Shown: piece by piece, positions 27,261 through 35,650 of the stretch
Numbering within the stretch: position 1 is the stretch's first letter
Layout: each line of letters opens with the position of its first letter
Assembly (NCBI RefSeq): GCF_013179735.1
Contig: NZ_JABMEG010000003.1
Span: forward strand, 144,185 to 208,184
Direction of reading: 5' to 3'
DNA from: Permianibacter fluminis
Lineage (GTDB): Bacteria; Pseudomonadota; Gammaproteobacteria; Enterobacterales; Permianibacteraceae
Length of the DNA: 64,000 nt
Notes under the pieces: model-generated
The model's database searches: none
Seen by the model: only the letters and a program-made list of their open reading frames with translations
What the model was told of the DNA's origin: nothing
Made by a program: the position numbers and the translations under genes

Positions 27261-29498
27261 TCAAGGCGTCGTGGCCGGTTTGACCGTTTGCTGCAGCAGT
27301 CGGTTGAAATCCGGAATGGCCATCGGCCGATAGAAGTAATAACCCTGCACTTCATCAATGCCTTCGGCCTGGACCAGATCGAGCTGCGCTTCAGTCTCCA
27401 CGCCCTCGGCGGTGATCTCCAGCTGCAGGGCCCGGCACAGTGTCACGATCGATGACAGCAAGGCCCGGCCGCGCGGTGACATGTCCAGATCGGAAATGAA
27501 GCTGCGATCAATCTTGACCCGGTCGAGTGGCAGTTCTTTCAGATAGCTGAGTGACGAATAGCCGGTACCGAAATCATCGAGCGCGATGCTGAAGCCGGTG
27601 TCGCGCAGCCGCTGCAGACGATCGCGGGCGAAGGTGATGTCTTCCAGCAAAATCGATTCGGTGACTTCCAGCTCCAGCATCTTGACCGGCGCATCGGACA
27701 GCCGGATAGCTTCGTTCAGCACCGCAAACAGCAGTTCGTCGCGCAGCTGCCGGCCGGACAGGTTGATCGCCAGATTGATCGCTTGTGAATTGCGTTGCCA
27801 CTGCGCCAGCAGCCCGGCTGCTTCGCGGATTAACCAGTGGCCGATCGGCACAATCAAACCGAGTTCTTCCGCCAAGGGAATGAAGGTAGCCGGCGGCACC
27901 CGACCGAGTTCTTCCGGTTCCCAGCGCAGCAGCGCTTCGGCGCCGGTGATGCTGCGCGTGGCCAGTCGCACTTTCGGTTGGAGGGCCAGGGTAAATTCGC
28001 CGTTGTCGACGGCCCGCCGCAACAGATTGCTGAGCTTGACCCGGTGCAGCAGGTTCTCGTTCATTTCCGGTCGGTACAAGGCAAACCGGTTGCGGCCTTC
28101 GCGCTTTGCTGCGTACATGGCGGCATCGGCTTGCCGCAGCAACTGGCTGGCATCGGTGCCATGCACCGGCGCGACGGTAATGCCGATGCTGGTGGTGACG
28201 GTAATGTCCTGACCAGCAAGCTGGAACGGATCATTCATCGCGTTGACGATTTTCTCGGCGACCAGCAGATACTCGTTCTTTTCCGACTCGATCAGAATCG
28301 CGAATTCATCGCCGCCCCAGCGTGCCACCAAGTCGCGTTTGCGCAGCGTCTGCTGCAAGCGTTCGGCTACCTGCAGCAACAGTGCGTCGCCGGCGTGATG
28401 ACCCAGGGCATCGTTGATTTCCTTGAACCCGTCCAGATCGAGGAACAGCACCGAGATTTGCTCACTGTCGCGCAGCGTGGGCAGCTGATGATGCAGACGC
28501 TCCTGAAACTGCTGGCGATTGGGCAGTTGGGTGACGGCATCGTAACGGGTCAGCCGTTCGACACTTTCGGCGGCGCGCCGCCGCTCGCTTATGTCGTGCA
28601 GGGACAGCACAATCTGGGTCAACTCGCCAGCGCTGTCGCGGACCTGGCTGCTGGCAACCTCGACTGGCGTGCGATTGCCCTTGCGGTGCAGACAGCTCAA
28701 TTCGCCGTGCCAACTCTTTTGACTTTGCCAGATGGTCCAGGGGAACTGGCCGTCGCTATCGAGCAGCAATTGATCCAGCTTGGTGCCCGACAACTGATGC
28801 ATGTCGATGCCGAACAAATCCGCGCAGGCCTGGTTGGCCTGCAACACCCGGTGGTCCGGCGCCAGCACCACAATGGCATCGCGGGTGTTGGCAAACGCTG
28901 CCGCCAGCAGGCGCAAATTGTCTTCCGATTCGCGCTGTCCGGTGATGTCTTTGCGGGTGCCGCTGATGCGCAGCGCCATGCCGTTGCGATCGCGTTCGGT
29001 GGCGCGACCGCGCACCCGCACCCAGCGCCAACCCTCCGGTGCTTTCGCCCGGTATTCGGCCGCATAGTGTTCGGCATGACCAAACAGATGGGCATTCCAG
29101 GACAGCATCGCCGACGGGAAATCATCGGGATGGATGCGCGCCGTCAGCTCCAGCCAATTGACGGTTTCCAGCGTTTCCTGACCATCCGGATCATTGAAGT
29201 AATGCAGTTGCATCGAGTCGGTGCCGGCATCCCACTCCCAGATCATTTCGCCGCTGCCCCACAGCGCCAGACGCAAGCGGTGCTGTGCGTCCGACATGCT
29301 GGCCAGTGCGCGCTGCAAGGTCTCATTGCTCTGATACAGCTCGCGCGATTTTTCCGACAGCAATTGCTCGGCACTTTTGCGCGCTTCGCGTTCGCGCTCC
29401 AACCGGCGCAGCAGCAGCGCCGGATCGCTGGCGTCGGGCAGGGCGCTGGTGCTGGGCTGCGCGCTGCTGTTGGTTAGGGAGTCGTGTTCGTGGCTCAT
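27261..29498 (-). CDS. PAS-GGDEF-EAL protein, H-NOX partner
   Basis: A protein of 745 residues: an N-terminal coiled coil, two PAS/PAC sensor modules (~75-190 and ~200-320), GGDEF (motif GGDEF at 395-399, intact) and EAL (EAL at 521-523, with DDFGTGYSSLSYLKELPLDRVKIDRSFI intact). Both catalytic halves look competent, so the net activity cannot be predicted. No membrane helix is present. Its ATG overlaps the stop of the H-NOX gene as ATGA, which makes it the effector of that sensor. Confidence 0.94.
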   Translation of the reverse strand: MSHEHDSLTNSSAQPSTSALPDASDPALLLRRLEREREARKSAEQLLSEKSRELYQSNETLQRALASMSDAQHRLRLALWGSGEMIWEWDAGTDSMQLHYFNDPDGQETLETVNWLELTARIHPDDFPSAMLSWNAHLFGHAEHYAAEYRAKAPEGWRWVRVRGRATERDRNGMALRISGTRKDITGQRESEDNLRLLAAAFANTRDAIVVLAPDHRVLQANQACADLFGIDMHQLSGTKLDQLLLDSDGQFPWTIWQSQKSWHGELSCLHRKGNRTPVEVASSQVRDSAGELTQIVLSLHDISERRRAAESVERLTRYDAVTQLPNRQQFQERLHHQLPTLRDSEQISVLFLDLDGFKEINDALGHHAGDALLLQVAERLQQTLRKRDLVARWGGDEFAILIESEKNEYLLVAEKIVNAMNDPFQLAGQDITVTTSIGITVAPVHGTDASQLLRQADAAMYAAKREGRNRFALYRPEMNENLLHRVKLSNLLRRAVDNGEFTLALQPKVRLATRSITGAEALLRWEPEELGRVPPATFIPLAEELGLIVPIGHWLIREAAGLLAQWQRNSQAINLAINLSGRQLRDELLFAVLNEAIRLSDAPVKMLELEVTESILLEDITFARDRLQRLRDTGFSIALDDFGTGYSSLSYLKELPLDRVKIDRSFISDLDMSPRGRALLSSIVTLCRALQLEITAEGVETEAQLDLVQAEGIDEVQGYYFYRPMAIPDFNRLLQQTVKPATTP

Positions 29499-30040
29499 TG
29501 GCGAATCAACTCAAAACGGGCGCCGGCCTGACCATCCTGGCTGGGCAAGTTCTCGCGCAGCAGTTGCAGCGGTTCCGCGTAATGGCGGATGCAGCCGCGA
29601 ATGAGGCCCTCGGCCAGATCGGCCATGTCGCGTGCCGAGCGATACAGCAGCACTAGCCGGTCCGGTTCGTGACGTTCAACGGTGAAGCTGGGCAACTCGG
29701 CATGGCGATAGAGCTTGTGCACTTCGCGGTGGATGTGGGCATCGACACTGGCCAGCAGGCTGAAGCAGTCCGGCTGGTCGGCAAACATGGCGGGATAGAG
29801 CGTCAGGAAGCGGCTGAACAGGTGTTCACCAAAAGCCTGCACCAGCAGTGGCACCGGCTGCTGCGTTTGCCGCGCCAGCGCGTCGACCAGTGCCAGCATT
29901 TCCTGATGCGGATAGTTGCCGACGGCGGTGTAACTGCCGCCGCTGGCAGGCTGCACGGCGGTCAGTAGTTGGTCGGCCAGGGCCGGCGACCAGCGCTGTT
30001 CGACCATTTCCAGAAATTCGGTAAAGACCATGCCGAGCAC
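29495..30040 (-). CDS. H-NOX heme nitric-oxide sensor
   Basis: 181 residues if translation begins at the GTG at 30040. That start gives (M)LGMVFTEFLEMVEQRW, as in known H-NOX proteins, and has GGAG nine bases upstream; an ATG at 30073 adds 11 unlikely residues. The heme-contacting YxSxR motif is Y133-R-S135-A-R137. The probable axial histidine is His104 in HREV, before KLYRHAELPSF. Stand-alone H-NOX proteins bind NO at ferrous heme and regulate an adjacent enzyme. Here the adjacent enzyme is a GGDEF-EAL protein, as in Shewanella and Legionella systems. Confidence 0.92.
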   Translation of the reverse strand: MLGMVFTEFLEMVEQRWSPALADQLLTAVQPASGGSYTAVGNYPHQEMLALVDALARQTQQPVPLLVQAFGEHLFSRFLTLYPAMFADQPDCFSLLASVDAHIHREVHKLYRHAELPSFTVERHEPDRLVLLYRSARDMADLAEGLIRGCIRHYAEPLQLLRENLPSQDGQAGARFELIRQ

Positions 30041-30413
30041 TGTCGGACGCTCCGTGCCGGCAATCACCGACAAAGGGAAAACACATCTGGAAAGTTATAG
30101 CTGGCGGGCGGTCAGTCAGCCAGTAAGGCCCGGTTTACCGGCCCGACTCGGTCAAACACCGAGGTAGCGCTTTGGCTCTGTTGCGCCGCAACGTGCACCA
30201 AGGTGCGAGATGTTCTACGCTGGACCGAGGTCACATGAGTGGAGACTCATGCTGGCCGCGACCGTCGTGCTTTGGCCGGGTGCATCCCGTCACCTGTCTC
30301 TGCTGAAGCTGATCGCCTCTGGGGTCGTTCCGACCCTGGCAAACCCGAGTACCGGTACTGACGCAGCCGTTTGTGCGCGGCCCGGTTTTTTCGTTTGGGC
30401 GAGGAGGCCAGTC
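30041..30413. other. Divergent intergenic region between H-NOX and pectinacetylesterase-like genes
   Basis: About 370 bases that must hold both promoters. The most notable item is an 18-base perfect inverted repeat at 30234-30251. I saw no credible small gene. The frame that opens at 30210 in front of the hydrolase lacks coding character. Confidence 0.5.
30234..30251. promoter_or_regulatory. Palindrome, possible operator
   Basis: CATGAGT-GGAG-ACTCATG, a perfect 7+7 inverted repeat about 165 bases before the hydrolase start. Its size fits a dimeric regulator, but no regulator is identified. Confidence 0.35.
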
Positions 30414-31856
30414 ATGAAATCCATCAGCAAGCATGCTGCATCAGGGCGCCGGAGGGGCGCATTGATGTCGGCGCTAGTACCGTATTTCTTGTCGTTTGTT
30501 GTGTCTTGCTTTGCCGCGCTGCCGGCGGCGGCCGAGCAGGGCGATTACAGTGCCTGGCAGACCTTTCTGAATTTGTTTTCGGCGCCGAAAGCCGACAACA
30601 AAGTCACCGCCGATCAGCGCACCGGGCCGTATCCGCTATTGGCCAATCCGGCCGGCTTCAGCAGTTTTGCCCCAACCAATTACTACGCCTGGCAAACAGT
30701 CAAACTGGCGCCGGAAACGGGAGCGGTTTGCGGCAACGGCTCGACCTACAAGTTCTTCGTCAACCGGGTGCCGAATACCAGCAACACGATCATCTATCTC
30801 GAAGGCGGTGGCGCCTGTTGGGATTACGCCTCCTGCACCGGCGCCAGCGGTATCCGCGGTGCGCGCAATCCGAATGGCATTCCCGATGATTACATGAGCC
30901 TGATGAATCCGGGTGCCAGTCTGGTGTCGCCGTTCGTGTTCCGCTTGCATCCGTGGACCGCGACCAAGAGCCAGAATTGGAACATGATCTATGTGCCGTA
31001 TTGCACCGGTGATATCTATTCCGGTGACCGGGTCGCGTTGTACACCGATCCGGCTGGCCAGAACTCACCGCTGGTTTGGCATCACAACGGCCTGCGCAAC
31101 ATGCGCGCGGTGCTCAGCTGGCTGAAAGACAATCTGCAACGGCCGGCACAACTGCTGACCACCGGCTGCAGCGCCGGTGGTGCCGGCTCGCTGACCAACT
31201 ATGCCCATATCCGCCGCGACATGGCGCCGAGCAAAGGCTTTTTGATCGATGATTCCGGTCCGGTGTACAGCGCGCCGGCAGGTGGCGATCCGGCTCAGTA
31301 TCCGAGCATTCCGCTGCAGACCCATATTCGCAATGTCTGGGGTTTGAACAGCGGTCCGTTGCCCTACATGCAAAGCGAGCTCGGCAGTTACGGCTTGAAC
31401 CTGAATGATCTCGGTACGGTTTATCCGGCGCTGTCAGCACGCTGGAGTGGCGACCGGATGGGCCAGACCCATTTCTGGCAGGATCTGAATTATTCCTCGT
31501 ACTCGTATGAGCGTTGGTACGAAGACATCTACAACGATCCGGATCAGGCCAGTCGCGAAGCCAAAATTCATGCGCGCTGGGGCATCGATACCAATCGGCT
31601 GAAAACCAAACTCGAAGGCTTGAGCAATTTCGGCGGCTATTTCCCGCAATACCGGGCGGTCAACGAAAGCCATTGCACCTCGATCATCGAGTTTGCCAAC
31701 AGCGACATTCAGGAACGCAATCTGCAGCTGGATGATTTCGTCAACAACATCCTGAATGGCAGCGGCGCGGTGCTGGATGCGTCGGAGTCAACTCCGGCCG
31801 CCGACTATGCCAAACCATTCAATCTGTTGTACTGGACGCTGGATCAGCTGCTGTAA
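30414..31856 (+). CDS. Secreted pectinacetylesterase/NOTUM-family hydrolase
   Basis: A protein of 480 residues from the ATG at 30414, preceded by GAGGAGG at 30401-30407. A long signal peptide ends near PAAAEQ. The family features are the oxyanion loop TIIYLEGGGACWDYASC and the nucleophile in TTGCSAGGAGS. The Asp is likely in DDSGP/DLN segments and the His in NESHCTS. Family members remove acetyl or acyl groups from polysaccharides or proteins. It stands alone on its strand and the natural substrate cannot be told. Confidence 0.87.
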   Translation: MKSISKHAASGRRRGALMSALVPYFLSFVVSCFAALPAAAEQGDYSAWQTFLNLFSAPKADNKVTADQRTGPYPLLANPAGFSSFAPTNYYAWQTVKLAPETGAVCGNGSTYKFFVNRVPNTSNTIIYLEGGGACWDYASCTGASGIRGARNPNGIPDDYMSLMNPGASLVSPFVFRLHPWTATKSQNWNMIYVPYCTGDIYSGDRVALYTDPAGQNSPLVWHHNGLRNMRAVLSWLKDNLQRPAQLLTTGCSAGGAGSLTNYAHIRRDMAPSKGFLIDDSGPVYSAPAGGDPAQYPSIPLQTHIRNVWGLNSGPLPYMQSELGSYGLNLNDLGTVYPALSARWSGDRMGQTHFWQDLNYSSYSYERWYEDIYNDPDQASREAKIHARWGIDTNRLKTKLEGLSNFGGYFPQYRAVNESHCTSIIEFANSDIQERNLQLDDFVNNILNGSGAVLDASESTPAADYAKPFNLLYWTLDQLL

Positions 31857-31870
31857 GCAGTGAACTTTAC

Positions 31871-31990
31871 TCCCTCTCCCTGGATGGGAGAGGGCTGGGG
31901 TGAGGGTGATCTCGCCGCGTGAATGAAGACCATCCTACGCTGCCGAATAGTTCACCCTCATCCAAACCTTCTCCCGTCAAGGGAGAAGGC
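31871..31990. repeat. REP-like palindrome pair
   Basis: CCCTCTCCC-TGGAT-GGGAGAGGG (31872-31894) followed by CTGGGGTGAGGGTGA. An inverted partner starts at about 31951 (TTCACCCTCATCC) and ends CCTTCTCCC-GTCAA-GGGAGAAGG. The two halves face each other. Confidence 0.8.
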
Positions 31991-32002
31991 TTATTCGCGC
32001 AA

Positions 32003-32635
32003 TCAAGGACCTGTGGCGCCCGCGCCCATCGTGGCAATGCGCGCCTGCTCCAAGCGTTGGCGCAGATATTCGTCACGCGACAGGCCATCGGGAATGACCG
32101 TCATCGCCAGAACTTCATTGACGATGTCGTTCTCCTGCCGTTTGTAATCGATGAATTTCGGATCCGGATTAGCCAACCAGGCTTGTTCCCGCGCATCCGA
32201 AATGGCTTTGTACTGATCGATCAGTGTTTTGGCTTTGGTTTTGTAATCGTCATCGCCGCTGCTGGAGTAACGCAGCATCGCCAGCTTCAGCACTAGCGCT
32301 TCCATCGGCACCAGCTTGCCTTCCTGCTCGTACTTGTTGGTGCCATCCATCAACTGACGCAGCTGGGCCTGCTTTTCCTGCTCGCTCAGTTGATCGGCGT
32401 GATCAAAAAAACCACGACTGTGCTGCTGGAAATCCGTATAGGCCTCATAGGCGCGAACCAGTGGGTGCTCGCGCAACGACCCAGGTCCAGGCTCGCTTCC
32501 AGCGTTGCGGCTCTCTGTAACCGTCGCAACGGTGGCTGCTGGCGGGACCGATGCGGACTCCCGCGCCAGCCAGACCGTCGCCAGCCCGATCAAACCAGCA
32601 GCCGCCAACGTGATGATGACCAGACGCTTGTTCAT
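32003..32635 (-). CDS. Membrane-anchored helical protein, function unknown
   Basis: A protein of 210 residues from the ATG at 32635 (GGAG seven bases upstream). One N-terminal membrane helix (MNKRLVIITLAAAGLIGLATVWLA) is followed by a low-complexity linker and a charged, helical periplasmic domain ending DEYLRQRLEQARIA. The overall look recalls lipase-chaperone or phospholipase-accessory (PlcR-like) helical proteins, but no decisive motif is seen and no lipase is adjacent. The pectinacetylesterase-like hydrolase is convergent with it. Confidence 0.7.
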   Translation of the reverse strand: MNKRLVIITLAAAGLIGLATVWLARESASVPPAATVATVTESRNAGSEPGPGSLREHPLVRAYEAYTDFQQHSRGFFDHADQLSEQEKQAQLRQLMDGTNKYEQEGKLVPMEALVLKLAMLRYSSSGDDDYKTKAKTLIDQYKAISDAREQAWLANPDPKFIDYKRQENDIVNEVLAMTVIPDGLSRDEYLRQRLEQARIATMGAGATGP

Positions 32636-32907
32636 ATCAGCTCCGGATTTTTTGATACTAACGTCCACATTCCACTGCATCTGACGTCAGACTGCAATGC
32701 CCACCGCTGCGATGAGCCAGCAGGGCACGCAGTGTCGGTTTTTCTTACAAACAGTGGGCGCTGGTTGGCGCAAGTTGGTTCTAAATGATTAATTCCATTA
32801 GAACTTTCCTCTCGTAGCTGACCAAGGTTCAGATCTTGCTTTGTCCCGCAGACGCCCAGAGCGGGATAACCATTCGCCATCAATCGGATGGCACCAAGGA
32901 GAACAAT

Positions 32908-33741
32908 GTGAAGCAGTTTGGTGGACTGGCGCTGATCGCCACGCTATTTGCCGGTTCGGCGTCAGCCGACTTGGTCGATCTTGAATTCACGCCATATGGC
33001 GCGCTCATTAATCAGCACTACGACGGCAGCAATTTCACTTCGACCGTGGTTGCAAGTGTTGATGGTGCCCAACAAACGCAGCTGTCCATTCCAACTGGCG
33101 CATTGACGACGCAGTATCTGGGCAGTTACCACGATGACTGGAATCAGGCCACCATTACTGATGGCTATAGCTCGTTTGAGAGCTACGCGCTGGACCCGGT
33201 AGCGCAGCCGTTCATCGAGTTGCTGAGCGGCTATTTGCCGGCCAGCTTCAACAATCCGCAAGGCTATTCGGTGCTAAGCGCCGGTAACTGGTTTTGGGAT
33301 TACGATGTCGAAGCCGAACTCAGCGGTTCAGTCGATTACGGCAGCAACTATGTTGCGTTCCAGTTTCAGCGTTTTGAAACCATCGACAGCAGCACGGACG
33401 AGCTCGGTACGTCGACCACGAGTATCTATCGGCAATTCAATTTTATGATTTCACTGGCCGATCTGCCGACTTCAGGTGCCGATGTCGTATCGCGCAGTGC
33501 TGACGATGTTCGTGCCTTGTTTAACGGACTCAACGGTGAAAGCGGCTATTTCTATACCTCGGTTGGCGTACAGCACGACCGTTGCGAGCAAAACAGCTGC
33601 TGGCAAAGCAGTTTCGACAGCTGGCAGATTGCCGGCCGAGTCAGTGCGCATGGCGAGCGGACCATTGATGTGCCGGTACCTGCCACGGTGCTGCTGTTGG
33701 CGCTGGGCCTGCCATTGCTGCGGCGCAATCGTCGCGGTTAA
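32908..33741 (+). CDS. Exported protein with PEP-CTERM-like sorting tail
   Basis: 277 residues from a GTG at 32908, with AAGGAG at 32896-32901, giving a signal peptide (KQFGGLALIATLFAGSASA). The mature part is Ser/Thr/Tyr-rich and of predicted beta structure. The C-terminus VPVPATVLLLALGLPLLRRNRRG has the three parts of an exosortase signal: a VPxPAT-type motif, a hydrophobic helix and an Arg cluster. The protein is therefore probably processed by an exosortase and surface-exposed. No exosortase gene lies in this window. The function is unknown. Confidence 0.82.
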   Translation: MKQFGGLALIATLFAGSASADLVDLEFTPYGALINQHYDGSNFTSTVVASVDGAQQTQLSIPTGALTTQYLGSYHDDWNQATITDGYSSFESYALDPVAQPFIELLSGYLPASFNNPQGYSVLSAGNWFWDYDVEAELSGSVDYGSNYVAFQFQRFETIDSSTDELGTSTTSIYRQFNFMISLADLPTSGADVVSRSADDVRALFNGLNGESGYFYTSVGVQHDRCEQNSCWQSSFDSWQIAGRVSAHGERTIDVPVPATVLLLALGLPLLRRNRRG

Positions 33742-33757
33742 TGCGTGATTCGCTGAA

Positions 33758-33790
33758 ACAAAAAGCCCCGGCATTGCCGGGGCTTTTTGT
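33758..33790. terminator. Bidirectional terminator
   Basis: A 15-bp perfect stem with GCCCCGGC / GCCGGGGC core and A5/T5 arms (33758-33772 / 33776-33790), between the convergent PEP-CTERM-like gene and hemL. Confidence 0.92.
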
Positions 33791-33813
33791 TTGCGGGTCA
33801 GAGGAACCCGATA

Positions 33814-35097
33814 TTAATGCTTGAGCGCCTTGAAGCAACGTTCGGCCGCATCGACTGTCGCCGCGATATCGGCGTCGCTGTGTGCGGACGAAACAAAGCC
33901 GGCTTCAAATGCTGATGGCGCCAGATAAATGCCTTCATTGAGCATCAAGTGGAAGAAACGCTTGAACGCCGGAATGTCGCAGGCAGTCGCTTCGCTGTAG
34001 CGCCAGACGGTTTTGTCGGTGAAGAAGAAACCGAACATGCCGCCGACACTGCGGGTGGTCAGCGCGATTCCAGCGGCATCGGCCGCTTGCTGAAAACCGG
34101 CCATCAGCTTTTCCGTGTTGGCCGTGAGTTTGTCATGAAAGCCCGGTTTGGCGACGTGTTCCAATGTGACTAAACCCGCGGCCATTGCCACCGGGTTGCC
34201 GGACAGCGTGCCAGCCTGATAAACCGGGCCAAGCGGCGACAGTTTTTCCATGATTGCGCGTTTGCCGCCAAACGCCCCGACCGGCATGCCGCCGCCGATC
34301 ACTTTGCCGAGTGTGGTCAAATCCGGCGTGATGCCGTACTTGGCCTGCACGCCACCGAGCGCGACCCGGAAGCCGGTCATCACTTCATCAAAAATCAGCA
34401 CGCTGCCGTAGTCGTCGCAGAGCTTGCGCAGGCCTTCGAGAAACCCCGGCACCGGTGGCAACAGGTTCATGTTGCCGGCCACCGGCTCGACGATCACGCA
34501 GGCGAGATCGCTGCCATGTTCTTTGAACAGTGCTTCGACATTGGCCAGATTATTGAATTCGCCGACCAGCGTGTGCTTGGTGAAATCGGCCGGCACGCCG
34601 GGCGACGACGGCTCACCAAAGGTCAGCAAACCGGATCCGGCCTTTACCAACAGCGAATCGGAGTGACCGTGGTAACAGCCTTCGAATTTCAGCAGTTTGT
34701 TGCGACCGGTATAACCGCGAGCCAAGCGAATGGCACTCATCGTCGCTTCGGTGCCGGAGCTGACCATGCGGACCAGTTCGATGCTCGGCATCAGTGCCTT
34801 TACGCGTTCAGCCAGAATGATCTCGGCTTCGGTCGGCGCACCGAACGACAAACCGTTTTGGGCGACTTCGCACACGGCCTTAATCACGTCCGGATGGGCA
34901 TGACCCAAAATCGCCGGACCCCAGGAACCGACGTAATCGATATAACGCTTGCCGTCTTCATCCCACAAATAAGCGCCGGCGCCTTTCTTGAAAAAGACCG
35001 GCGTGCCGCCGACTTGGCGGAAGGCCCGCACCGGCGAGTTAACGCCGCCGGGGATGGATGCTTGCGCGCGAGTGAAGAGTTGTTCGGAGCGGGACAT
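33814..35097 (-). CDS. hemL: Glutamate-1-semialdehyde 2,1-aminomutase
   Basis: A protein of 427 residues, full length. It is a PLP-dependent class III aminotransferase-fold enzyme that makes 5-aminolevulinate in the C5 heme pathway. [42 protein letters not shown] and the lysine site [18 protein letters not shown] are diagnostic. It stands alone. Heme supply may matter here because the window also encodes HemJ, H-NOX and a multi-heme cytochrome. Confidence 0.97.
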   Translation of the reverse strand: MSRSEQLFTRAQASIPGGVNSPVRAFRQVGGTPVFFKKGAGAYLWDEDGKRYIDYVGSWGPAILGHAHPDVIKAVCEVAQNGLSFGAPTEAEIILAERVKALMPSIELVRMVSSGTEATMSAIRLARGYTGRNKLLKFEGCYHGHSDSLLVKAGSGLLTFGEPSSPGVPADFTKHTLVGEFNNLANVEALFKEHGSDLACVIVEPVAGNMNLLPPVPGFLEGLRKLCDDYGSVLIFDEVMTGFRVALGGVQAKYGITPDLTTLGKVIGGGMPVGAFGGKRAIMEKLSPLGPVYQAGTLSGNPVAMAAGLVTLEHVAKPGFHDKLTANTEKLMAGFQQAADAAGIALTTRSVGGMFGFFFTDKTVWRYSEATACDIPAFKRFFHLMLNEGIYLAPSAFEAGFVSSAHSDADIAATVDAAERCFKALKH

Positions 35098-35162
35098 GAT
35101 GAGCCTCGTTGGGGTAACAATTGACAGGGGATCTTCCCGGTCTGCAAATCAAATAAAAAAAA

Positions 35163-35242
35163 ATGGATTCCGGCCTGCGCCGGAATGACAGGAGTTGCAG
35201 CGACAACCACTGTCTGTCATTCCGGCGCAGGCCGGAATCCAT
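35163..35242. repeat. Perfect 29-bp inverted dRS3-like repeat pair
   Basis: Copies at 35163-35191 and 35214-35242 are exact reverse complements, separated by 22 bases. The core is GGATTCCGGCCTGCGCCGG. They sit immediately downstream of the GIY-YIG gene stop (35258). Confidence 0.92.
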
Positions 35243-35257
35243 GTTGATGTTCTACTG

Positions 35258-35548
35258 TCAGGTCTTGCCAACCAGAGAATCATAAAGATCCCGCCAGTCG
35301 GGGTTGTTGGCTTCGATCAATTTCAGCTTCCATGCCCGGTGCCAGCCTTTGATTTGCTTTTCCCGTGCAATCGCGGCGGTGATGTCCTGCGACTCTTCAA
35401 AATGCACCAGTTGCTTGATCTGGTAACGCCGGGTGAAGCCATCCGCTTCTCCCTGCTTGTGCTGCCATACGCGCTTAATCAATTCACTGGTTACGCCAAC
35501 ATAAAGCGTTCCACGCGGGTTGCTGGCCATGATGTAAACCCAGTACAT
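35258..35548 (-). CDS. Small GIY-YIG nuclease-superfamily protein
   Basis: A protein of 96 residues, a single GIY-YIG domain of the YhbQ/UPF0213 type. The name motif appears as WVYIM...TLYVGV, followed by LIKRVWQHKQG and a later E in the AREKQIKGW helix, the expected metal/Arg/Glu layout. A strong GAGGAAGG site precedes the ATG at 35548. It is bracketed by dRS3-like repeats (inverted pair at 35163-35242, degenerate copy at 35575-35603), an arrangement that suggests a link between the gene and the repeat. Confidence 0.9.
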   Translation of the reverse strand: MYWVYIMASNPRGTLYVGVTSELIKRVWQHKQGEADGFTRRYQIKQLVHFEESQDITAAIAREKQIKGWHRAWKLKLIEANNPDWRDLYDSLVGKT

Positions 35549-35574
35549 CGGCCTTCCTCATCCATGAGATAAAA

Positions 35575-35603
35575 ATGGATTCCGGCCTTCGCTGGAGTGA
35601 AAG
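35575..35603. repeat. Degenerate dRS3-like repeat copy
   Basis: Starts ATGGATTCCGGCCTTCGC, with about five mismatches to the 35163 copy in the same orientation. It lies upstream of the GIY-YIG start and downstream of the pyrB stop. Confidence 0.75.
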
Positions 35604-35650
35604 GCTGGAATCGCGCCGACAACTTGGAACTCGCTCTCCAGATGTTCTGT

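Noticed and set aside
27837..29477. 546-residue open frame opposite the GGDEF-EAL gene
   Set aside because: The minus strand encodes full PAS, GGDEF and EAL motifs. The plus frame is rich in Gln/His/Arg and has no recognisable fold.
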